The position numbers and the translations under genes are program-made. Under the pieces are notes generated by a model. It was not told the DNA's origin and did no database searches. It saw only the letters and a program-made list of their open reading frames with translations. Source: DAOUBF01 sp034432795 (lineage in GTDB: Bacteria; Chloroflexota; Anaerolineae; DSLN01). From it: a stretch of DNA of 6,040 nucleotides. The DNA lies in assembly GCA_034432795.1 (NCBI GenBank), contig DAOUBF010000068.1, forward strand, positions 1-6,040. Direction: 5' to 3'. Below, one piece after another: positions 1 to 5,904 of this stretch (positions within the stretch are counted from its first letter, which is position 1; each line of letters starts with the position of its first letter).

Positions 1-1328
1 TGCATCTGCTCCTCAATCGTCATCACTGGCGGCGCATTAGCCCGCAGCCTGGGCAACAGGTCAGGCTCATCCAACAGCCGCTGAAACTGCCGCGCCAGGT
101 CGTCAGCATCCCCAGGCCGGAACAGCAGCCCATCCACGTCATGGCGCACCATCTCAGCCATCCCCCCCAGGTTGGCTGTCACCACAGGCGTCCCCCAGGC
201 CTGTGCCTCCAGAATGATTGTGGGTAGGTTCTCATACCATATGGAGGGCACGACACACACATCCAATCCCGCCAGCACCTCAGCTACGCGCCGGTTATCA
301 TAAGCGCCGGCGAAGGTGATGCGCGGCTCCCCATCCGCCAGCCGTCGCAGCCGCCGCACGTAGCCGGCATTCCTGTTTAAATCTCCGTAGATCGTCAAAT
401 GAGCATCCCGCCCCTCCTGGTTGGGGAGAGTTAGCCGCCGAAAGGCTTCTATCAGCACATGCACACCTTTATGAGGCTCCACTTGCCCTAAGTAACCGAT
501 CCGCAAACTTCTCCCCTCACTCCCCTCCTCTATTAGGGAAGGGGAAGAGAGAGAGGTAACTGAGCTATCCCCTATCTGACGCCACAGCCGCATATCTAAT
601 CCGTTACGGATGACGTGAAAGCGTTCTGGCGGCAGCCCCTGGCCTATGTAGAGGTCGCGCAGGAAGCGCGAAGGCGCGACAAATGCCGTCACCTGGCTCA
701 AGGCTTCCTTCAGCACCCGGCGGCGCTCTTCTATCGCCTGAACCCGCGGCGAATGGCTGCGGTCCAGCCAGGCGGTCGCCAGCCGCCCTATCCGGCCCCC
801 ACTGGCGACATCTGGAAGGCGGTAGCGACGTTTCTCTGTCATCAGGCACCAGGCGCACTCCGCCGGACGGTTGGGCAGGACTGTCAAAGTGCCATCTGGT
901 CGCTGCAGGTGCAGGCGCGGACACAGAAACCAGTAATCATGCAGCGTGAGCACAATCGGAACGCCGGCTGCATGCCCTGCCTGGATGACGCTGGCAGAGA
1001 GCAGATAGCCGCTGTTCACATGGAGCACGTCCGGCGCCTGCTCGCGCAGGAAGCCCTCAAACCAGGCGCCGATGTCCGGGTTCCAATAGCTCCAGCGGAA
1101 GGGGTCGGGCGTGCGCGCCAGGTTAAAATACAGTCGGTACACCGCCAATCCATCGTAATCCTCACGCGCTACCCGCAGCTTCCCGTCGCCATCCGTGATA
1201 GACTCCACACAGACCACAGCGACCGTGTGATCATGCTCCTGCAGCCAGCGGGCGACGCGATAAGCGTACAACTCCGCGCCGGCCGTGTAGCGCGGCAGGA
1301 AATGATGGGTGGCTAACACGACCTTCAT
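1..1328 (-). CDS. Glycosyltransferase family 4 (GT-B fold), 3' end outside window
   Basis: Reading the minus strand from ATG at 1328 gives 442 uninterrupted residues that run off the window edge, so the C-terminus is missing. The N-terminus (MKVVLATHHFLPRYTAGAE) is the usual GT4 acceptor-domain opening, with the first beta strand followed by a Gly-containing loop. The donor domain starts near residue 276 (LRIGYLGQVEPHKGVHVLIEAF) and has the GT4 EX7E motif (E366 and E374 in YENLPTIILEA), then WGTPVVTANLGGMAEMV and GLLF, which bind the nucleotide-sugar. The family moves a sugar from an NDP-sugar to a growing, usually lipid-linked, glycan on the cytoplasmic membrane face; donor and acceptor cannot be told here. 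Three cysteines (C136, C158, C161) follow the HDYWFLCPR segment. Residues about 252-273 are a low-complexity insertion in the interdomain linker. The start overlaps the flippase stop by four bases (ATGA) and has a good Shine-Dalgarno. Base 1 lies within about ten residues after a typical final helix, so little is probably missing. Confidence 0.93.
   Translation of the reverse strand, partial: MKVVLATHHFLPRYTAGAELYAYRVARWLQEHDHTVAVVCVESITDGDGKLRVAREDYDGLAVYRLYFNLARTPDPFRWSYWNPDIGAWFEGFLREQAPDVLHVNSGYLLSASVIQAGHAAGVPIVLTLHDYWFLCPRLHLQRPDGTLTVLPNRPAECAWCLMTEKRRYRLPDVASGGRIGRLATAWLDRSHSPRVQAIEERRRVLKEALSQVTAFVAPSRFLRDLYIGQGLPPERFHVIRNGLDMRLWRQIGDSSVTSLSSPSLIEEGSEGRSLRIGYLGQVEPHKGVHVLIEAFRRLTLPNQEGRDAHLTIYGDLNRNAGYVRRLRRLADGEPRITFAGAYDNRRVAEVLAGLDVCVVPSIWYENLPTIILEAQAWGTPVVTANLGGMAEMVRHDVDGLLFRPGDADDLARQFQRLLDEPDLLPRLRANAPPVMTIEEQM
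508..556. repeat. Purine/pyrimidine inverted low-complexity repeat inside the glycosyltransferase gene
   Basis: On the plus strand, 508-531 is all C/T except one A at 519, and 535-556 is 22 consecutive purines. The halves form an imperfect hairpin: TCCCCT at 521-526 pairs with AGGGGA at 540-545, with CC/GG pairing inside after one bulged base and a short TCTATTA-type loop. The tract is translated in frame as a Ser/Glu-rich stretch (SLSSPSLIEEGSEGRS) in the linker between the two GT-B domains. It resembles the CCCTCTCCC...GGGAGAGGG palindromes found dispersed between genes in many GC-rich bacteria; that resemblance is from memory and is not verified. Confidence 0.6.
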
Positions 1329-2890
1329 AGCGTGGCCACCTCCGCGCGCTCATCGGCCTCGGCAACCGGCCCCCGCCCCCGCAACAGCGCGGAGACGACA
1401 AAGCGCATCTCCTCCGGGCCGAGCGCCCGCAGTGCCCACAGCACCCCGACATACACGGCCCCGCCCAGGGCAATCCGCGCCAGTAACCAGACCGGCTGAC
1501 TGCTCAGCGGCGCCTCAAGCTCCTCTAATGCGAGCAGCACCAGCCCCATGATCAACGCCGCCAGCAACGGCTTGCCGAAGACCTCCATGCGCCTGACCCC
1601 GGCCAGCTCCCGGCGCAGTTCCCACAGATACTGCCCCACCAACACCGCCTCGGTGATCACGGTCACGATAGAGGCCGCCAGGTAGCCGAAGCGCGGGATC
1701 AGCAGCAGGTTGAGCAGGACATTGCACGTTGTGCTGACGATGAGCGCCCGCGCCGCCCGCTGTTCGCGGTCCGCGATAATGACCACATAGCCCAGAAACT
1801 CCGACAGGAACAAGAGCGGCAACACCCAGATCAGAATGCGCAACGGCACAATCGCCGGCGCCAGCGCCTCCCGATACAGGTTGAGGATGATCGGCCCGGC
1901 CAGGATGGTGGCCCCAACCGCGATGGGGATAGAGAGCATAAACAGGTACTTGAGTGCCCGTTCATACGCCCGCACCAGCCCCTGGGGCAGGCTGGCCCGC
2001 TGCCGCGTCAATGATGGATACAACGCCAGGCAGATCGCATGGGAGATCATCGTCAGCGTGAAGATCAGGTTGTAGGCCGCCCGATACCAGCCGACCTCGG
2101 CGTCGCTGCGGTAAGTGGACAGGAGGACCGTATCCAGATGATACGACAGCCCGATGGTGAAGCCGATCACGCCGAAGGGCAACGCGGCCCGCACCAGCCC
2201 CGGCCACATCCTGGGGGACGGAGGACGGAGGATGGAGGACGGAAGGCGGCGCCTGGATTGTTGAAGCCCGGCCTCAGCATGCCATTGTCCTCCGTCCGTT
2301 GACAGGCGACGCACAACCATGGCGCTAAGCGCCGCTGCGCTCAGGACGCTGGCCAGTTGCGCGGCCAACAGCCAGATGTAGCTCAGGCCACGCAGCAACA
2401 CCAGCGTGCCCAGGCCCACAAAAACGAGCTGGGTGACGATGCCGAAGACCGCGCTGTAGTCCAGCCGCTCCCGCCCGATGAGCACCGAATCCAGCGGCCC
2501 CTGGATAGCAAAGGCAAACAGCATACAGCCGGCGACGAACACGCCGATCACCACATCGCCCGGCCTCCCCAATGCCGCCGCCGAACCCACGATTAATGCC
2601 ACTGTCCCCGCCGAGAGGAGCAGGCGCAGCACGATGACGTTGCTCAGCAACTCCGCTATCCGCGATCGGTCCCTGGCGATCTCGCGAACCATGTAAGTCC
2701 CCAGGCCCAGGTCGGAGAAGATAGCAAACAGATAAACGTAGGCCAGCGCAGTGGAATAGCGGCCAAAGGTGGCATCGCCCAGGCGGCGCACGACAAACAC
2801 GGAAAAGGCGAACGACAACAGCTTGACCGCGATCTGGCCACCCAGGCTGAACAGCGAATTGCGCGCCACAATCGCGCCGACGCTTCTCAT
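1325..2890 (-). CDS. Wzx-type oligosaccharide flippase (MOP superfamily)
   Basis: A 521-residue, very hydrophobic protein with about 14 predicted membrane segments (roughly 15-35, 44-64, 82-105, 113-130, 147-166, 170-192, 233-250, 270-291, 313-338, 350-372, 380-398, 402-421, 441-456, 468-490), the usual number and length for polysaccharide flippases. Family hallmarks are the N-terminal ARNSLFSLGGQI with VVRRLGDATFGRYS, the SDLGLGTYMVREIARD loop, and LLLIPRFGYLAASIVTVITE in the second half. The family flips undecaprenyl-linked repeat units from the cytoplasmic to the outer face. I chose ATG at 2890 (MRSVGAIVARNS) because it begins at the conserved N-terminus and makes an ATGA overlap with the epimerase stop; the in-frame ATG at 2968 would add 26 Gly/Pro/Arg-rich residues wholly inside the epimerase gene. 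No strong Shine-Dalgarno precedes 2890, which fits translational coupling. Residues about 198-226, in the cytoplasmic loop between helices 6 and 7, are a repeat-derived insertion. The substrate is unknown. Confidence 0.93.
   Translation of the reverse strand: MRSVGAIVARNSLFSLGGQIAVKLLSFAFSVFVVRRLGDATFGRYSTALAYVYLFAIFSDLGLGTYMVREIARDRSRIAELLSNVIVLRLLLSAGTVALIVGSAAALGRPGDVVIGVFVAGCMLFAFAIQGPLDSVLIGRERLDYSAVFGIVTQLVFVGLGTLVLLRGLSYIWLLAAQLASVLSAAALSAMVVRRLSTDGGQWHAEAGLQQSRRRLPSSILRPPSPRMWPGLVRAALPFGVIGFTIGLSYHLDTVLLSTYRSDAEVGWYRAAYNLIFTLTMISHAICLALYPSLTRQRASLPQGLVRAYERALKYLFMLSIPIAVGATILAGPIILNLYREALAPAIVPLRILIWVLPLLFLSEFLGYVVIIADREQRAARALIVSTTCNVLLNLLLIPRFGYLAASIVTVITEAVLVGQYLWELRRELAGVRRMEVFGKPLLAALIMGLVLLALEELEAPLSSQPVWLLARIALGGAVYVGVLWALRALGPEEMRFVVSALLRGRGPVAEADERAEVATL
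1337..1343 (-). promoter_or_regulatory. Ribosome binding site of the glycosyltransferase
   Basis: The minus strand reads GGAGGTG, eight bases before the ATG at 1328. It lies inside the last codons of the flippase gene and supports this start, which also forms the ATGA overlap with the flippase stop. Confidence 0.75.
2216..2297. repeat. GGAYGGA heptamer tandem repeat with inverted end, inside the flippase gene
   Basis: On the plus strand, 2216-2243 is four head-to-tail 7-base units: GGACGGA, GGACGGA, GGATGGA, GGACGGA. The 11-mer GGACGGAGGAC at 2216-2226 recurs as its exact reverse complement at 2287-2297, so the 82-base segment has inverted ends and could fold as a hairpin with a loop of about 60 bases. 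It is translated in frame; the heptamers read as LPSSILRPPS in one arm and TDGGQ in the other. The unit resembles short tandem heptanucleotide repeats known from cyanobacteria and, as I recall, similar GGA-rich repeats in Chloroflexota. Confidence 0.85.
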
Positions 2891-4023
2891 CCCATCACCA
2901 ACCCGTGCGCCGCCAACTCCGCCCGCGCCCGCTCGGACCGGTCCTGGGCCTCTTGCTGACGCACCCACTCCACCAGGTCATCCACGCCCTGTTCAAACCG
3001 CACCTGGGGCTGATAGCCCAGCCGTTCGCGGACCTTGCTGATGTCGGCGTAACAGTGGCGGATGTCGCCCGCCCGATACTGGCCGATCACCTGCGGTGGC
3101 TCGCTCACGCCCAGGCGAGTCGCCAACGTCTGCGCCACCTCCAGCACCGTCATGCGCCAGCCCGTGCCCACATTGAATACCTCATAGTCCGCCTCATCCC
3201 GCTCCATCGCCAGCAGATTTGCCCGGACAACGTCGCTGACGTGCACATAGTCACGCGTTTGCAACCCATCCTCATAGATGATGGGGGGCTGCTTGTTGAG
3301 GAGGCGGCTACAAAAGACCACGATCCCGGCGCTATAAGGATTGGAGAGCGCCTGGCGCGGGCCATAGACGTTGAAATAGCGCAGCGCCACCACCGGCAAG
3401 CGGTACGCCCGCCCGAAGACCAGGCACAGGTCCTCCTGGTCACGCTTGCTCACCGCATAAATAGAGGTCGGCTGAGGCGGCTTGTTCTCCGGCGTGCGGC
3501 GCGGGCTGAGATCGTGGCCACACACCGGGCAGGGCATCTCCCAGAGATGGGCAGCCAACCGATCCGGTGAGCGCAGGCCGGGATACACATCGCCGTGAAA
3601 GACACAATGGTACTTGCCCTCGCCATAAATAGACATAGATGAAGCCACGATGAGCTTGCGGACGGTGTGTTTCTCGTTGGCCAACACATCCAGCAAGATG
3701 GCCGTGCCGCCGGTGTTCGCCTCTATATAGCGGGCGATCTCGTACATGGACTGGGCCACCCCCACGACCGCTGCCAGGTGGAAGACCACATCCACATCCG
3801 CCAGGGCGCGGCGCAACGCCTCGCGGTCGCGCACATCGGCGACGATCAACTCGGCCTCCGGGTTCAGATAGGCAGGGCGCTCGCCGCGCTCCCGTAACCC
3901 CCCATGCACCTGAGGGTCCAGATTATCCAGCACGCGCACACGATGCCCCTTCGCCAGCAGCGCATCCACCAGGTGGGAGCCGATGAACCCTGCACCGCCC
4001 GTGACCAGGACCTTTTCCCCCAT
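2887..4023 (-). CDS. NAD-dependent nucleotide-sugar epimerase (extended SDR), possibly dTDP-L-rhamnose 4-epimerase-like
   Basis: A 378-residue extended short-chain dehydrogenase. The Rossmann motif is TGGAGFIG (G9, G12, G15), followed by VLDNLDPQVHGG, the D63 V region (VADVRD), HLAAVVGV, the catalytic Ser in ASSMSIYG (S129 by alignment with GalE) and the YxxxK pair Y189/K193. The substrate domain shows RYFNVYGPRQ, EDGLQTRDYVHVSDVV and VFNVGTG. These enzymes oxidise and re-reduce a sugar carbon of an NDP-sugar in the cytosol. Between S129 and Y189 there are about 35 more residues than in GalE, including CPVCGH (C165, C168, H170) after an upstream HC pair (H139, C140). I recall this insertion, and the DNLDPQVHG and SMYEIARYI segments, from proteins annotated as dTDP-L-rhamnose 4-epimerase (WbiB-like), which make 6-deoxy-talose; the exact substrate is uncertain. 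The start at 4023 lies nine bases after the kinase stop. GGAAGG touches the ATG and GGGGGAG is 13 bases upstream, so the Shine-Dalgarno is ambiguous. The stop overlaps the flippase ATG. Confidence 0.94.
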   Translation of the reverse strand: MGEKVLVTGGAGFIGSHLVDALLAKGHRVRVLDNLDPQVHGGLRERGERPAYLNPEAELIVADVRDREALRRALADVDVVFHLAAVVGVAQSMYEIARYIEANTGGTAILLDVLANEKHTVRKLIVASSMSIYGEGKYHCVFHGDVYPGLRSPDRLAAHLWEMPCPVCGHDLSPRRTPENKPPQPTSIYAVSKRDQEDLCLVFGRAYRLPVVALRYFNVYGPRQALSNPYSAGIVVFCSRLLNKQPPIIYEDGLQTRDYVHVSDVVRANLLAMERDEADYEVFNVGTGWRMTVLEVAQTLATRLGVSEPPQVIGQYRAGDIRHCYADISKVRERLGYQPQVRFEQGVDDLVEWVRQQEAQDRSERARAELAAHGLVMG

Positions 4024-4032
4024 CCTTCCGGC

Positions 4033-5865
4033 TCAACTCCCCCTGGCCATCCCCTCCAGGTCGGCGCGGCGCACCTTCCAATGCCGCCCTTGCTTCGTCG
4101 CCGGCAACCGCCCCGATTCACACCAGCGGCGCGCCGTCGTCAGGCTGATGCCCAGGTAGGCCGCCGCCTCTTCCAATTCAACAAAGCCATCTTTATCGGC
4201 AACTATCTGTTCGCCGCCGCTCACAGTGCCATTGCTAGAACCCGCGCCGTTCGCTGCCGGCGCAGGTTGCCGGCGGAACAAACCGAAGCGCCGCCGCTCG
4301 CGTGGCCGATAATGGTAATAGCGATAGGTGTAACCGTAACCGCCCAGGCCGCCGGAGGACATGTAATTGAACACCAGGCCCGGCAGCCGCCCCCCTTCGC
4401 GCTCCATCAGCCGGTTGCGGGCCGCCTGCAACAGGCGCCGGCTGGTCCCGCCTGCCGTCACCACCAGCAGGGTGGCGTCGGCCAGCGCATCCAGAATCAG
4501 CGCATCGGGCATGGTGGCCACCGGTGGACTATCCAGGATGAGGATGTCGGCCTGATCGCGTAAGCGATCTAACAGGGCCGGCAGGCGCGGCGAGGCCAGC
4601 AGCGTCATCGGGTCCAGCGGCGGCCGACCGGCGGGCAAGAGCACGAGATTAGGGACGTGCGTGGGGAGTAAAACCTCCTCAAGTGTAAGCGGGTCCGACG
4701 GGTCCGCACTCAACAGTTCAGCCAGGCCGCGTGTATTGGGCAGATCAAAGAGTTCATGCAGCATGGGGATGCGCAGGTCGGTATCCACCAGCACCACGCG
4801 CATCCCCGCTGAGGCAATGGAGACGGCCAGATTGCCGGAGATTAACGTCTTGCCATCCTGGGGGGCCGGGCTGGTCACCAGCAAGACCCGCGTATATCCG
4901 CCCGGCCGGGCGAGGAAGATATTGGTGCGCAACTGGCGCACCAGTTCAGCCGCCCCGGAATGCGGCGCGCTCCAGGCGATCAACCGCTCATCCTTGGACG
5001 ACAGACGCGGCATGGCCCCCAGAACCGGCATCCCCATGACTTTGCTCTGGATATGCCCATCCCAACGGATGGTGTCGTCCATATATTCCAGGAACACGAT
5101 GGTCCCCACCGCCAGCATCAGCCCGATCGCGCCCGCAATCGCCAGGTTGAGCGCCACCTTCGGCCCTACAGGCTGATCTGGCGCAACCGCCGGTTCCACC
5201 ACCCGCAGGGTGTTGGGCCGGTTGGCGTTCAACGACAGCAAGAGCTGTGAATAGGTGCTCTGGTTATCGCGTTTAAGTTGCTCCAGTTCGCGGATGCGAG
5301 CCTGGGCCTCGTTGATCTCGGTTGCCGAGGTCATGTTCAGGATAGCGCTGCGCAGGTTCTTAATATCGGTGTCCGCTTTCTCAATCTGGCTCTGCAGGTC
5401 ATCCAACTGCTGGCGCACGAAGCGCTCATTCTCCGTATCCACGCTGGGGCTTTGCCGGATCAGTTCCTCGGCAACAGTATTGGCGATGGTCGCCGCCCAC
5501 TGCGGATCGGTATCGTAGACCACGACCTCCAGCAGTTGGGCATCAAACAGCACCCGCGTCTCAATGCGCTTGGCCAGCTCGTCCGGTTGCAACTGGAGGC
5601 CCAGCTTCTCAATCACCGGCTGCGTCACCGGCAGGCGTTTGGCCAGGTCGCCGTAAATCTGGGCCAGGCTGCGGGCCAGGCCGATAAGCTGCGGGTCGGG
5701 GTTGGGGCTGGCGATGCTCTGGCCGACCATGATCGTGGTGCGGGCCATATAAATGCGGGGCTGGCGTTGCGTGTACAGATAACCGCTGGCCAAAGCCAAC
5801 GCCAGGCTGATCAGCCACACCCACCACCACCGCCAGATCAGGCTCAGGTAATACTTCAGCGTCAT
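4033..5865 (-). CDS. Wzz/BY-kinase polysaccharide co-polymerase and tyrosine autokinase with C-terminal helix-turn-helix domain
   Basis: A 610-residue inner-membrane protein. Order: short cytoplasmic N-terminus; membrane helix 1 (about 11-31, with a Trp-rich WRWWWVW start); external Wzz domain with a coiled-coil stretch (about 143-208); membrane helix 2 (about 238-260), followed by the PVLGAMPR proline motif (280-287); then the cytoplasmic kinase. The kinase has Walker A (S332-T340, SPAPQDGKT), Walker A' (VVLVDTDLR, D361 and D363) and Walker B (ILILDSPP, D445). A tyrosine cluster follows (Y510, 512, 514, 516, 517, 519). Such proteins autophosphorylate on this cluster, and the cycle of phosphorylation tunes polymer length and export. 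In this one the chain continues through a basic segment and a flexible Ala/Gly/Ser/Asn linker into an excisionase-like helix-turn-helix at 559-610, which is not part of the standard family. Start 5865 is chosen because AGGAG lies four bases upstream and the first membrane helix follows; an in-frame ATG at 5901 would add 12 unrelated residues. Kinase and co-polymerase are fused, as in Wzc-type proteins. Confidence 0.95.
   Translation of the reverse strand: MTLKYYLSLIWRWWWVWLISLALALASGYLYTQRQPRIYMARTTIMVGQSIASPNPDPQLIGLARSLAQIYGDLAKRLPVTQPVIEKLGLQLQPDELAKRIETRVLFDAQLLEVVVYDTDPQWAATIANTVAEELIRQSPSVDTENERFVRQQLDDLQSQIEKADTDIKNLRSAILNMTSATEINEAQARIRELEQLKRDNQSTYSQLLLSLNANRPNTLRVVEPAVAPDQPVGPKVALNLAIAGAIGLMLAVGTIVFLEYMDDTIRWDGHIQSKVMGMPVLGAMPRLSSKDERLIAWSAPHSGAAELVRQLRTNIFLARPGGYTRVLLVTSPAPQDGKTLISGNLAVSIASAGMRVVLVDTDLRIPMLHELFDLPNTRGLAELLSADPSDPLTLEEVLLPTHVPNLVLLPAGRPPLDPMTLLASPRLPALLDRLRDQADILILDSPPVATMPDALILDALADATLLVVTAGGTSRRLLQAARNRLMEREGGRLPGLVFNYMSSGGLGGYGYTYRYYHYRPRERRRFGLFRRQPAPAANGAGSSNGTVSGGEQIVADKDGFVELEEAAAYLGISLTTARRWCESGRLPATKQGRHWKVRRADLEGMARGS
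4036..4191 (-). other. Excisionase/MerR-like helix-turn-helix domain at the end of the BY-kinase
   Basis: Residues 559-610 of the kinase read as a near-consensus HTH_17-type module: FVELEEAAAYLGIS (helix 1, turn), LTTARRWCESGRLPA (recognition helix) and the wing KQGRHWKVRRADLEGM. The invariant features EAA-x-x-LGIS, RRW-x3-GRLPA and GR-W-x-x-R-x-x-DLE are all present. The reading frame is open from the kinase through the domain, with no stop or frameshift. The usual role of this fold is sequence-specific DNA binding; whether it binds DNA here is not shown. Confidence 0.88.
4309..4338 (-). other. Tyrosine cluster of the BY-kinase (autophosphorylation region)
   Basis: Residues 510-519 read YGYTYRYYHY, six tyrosines in ten residues, preceded by a Gly-rich segment (SSGGLGG) and followed by the basic PRERRRFGLFRR. 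In Wzc-like and CapB-like kinases the cluster is at the extreme C-terminus; here 91 more residues follow it. Confidence 0.85.
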
Positions 5866-5869
5866 AGTG

Positions 5870-5874
5870 CTCCT
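5870..5874 (-). promoter_or_regulatory. Ribosome binding site of the BY-kinase
   Basis: The minus strand reads AGGAG four bases before the ATG at 5865, in the 39-base gap after the upstream stop. It favours 5865 over the in-frame ATG at 5901, which would overlap the upstream gene's end region. A TATATA just upstream (5875-5880) is too close to the start to act as a promoter -10 box for a leadered transcript. Confidence 0.7.
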
Positions 5875-5904
5875 ATATAGCCATGTGCCCCTACACCACA
5901 CCGT

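Noticed and set aside
615..1316. 233-codon open frame on the plus strand opposite the glycosyltransferase
   Set aside because: Its translation shows no recognisable domain, and the opposite strand encodes a clear GT4 with motifs across the same bases. It is a shadow of high GC content.
2888..2968. Longer flippase starting at ATG 2968
   Set aside because: The added 26 residues are Gly/Pro/Arg-rich, lie entirely inside the epimerase gene and precede the conserved N-terminus. ATG 2890 gives the same ATGA overlap architecture seen at the next junction.
2905..3570. 221-codon open frame on the plus strand opposite the epimerase
   Set aside because: It is antisense to a well-conserved SDR enzyme and its His/Arg/Leu-rich composition is typical of an antisense shadow.
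3904..4563. 219-codon plus-strand open frame spanning the epimerase/kinase junction
   Set aside because: No domain signature is seen and it is antisense to the HTH and kinase domains, which are clearly coding.
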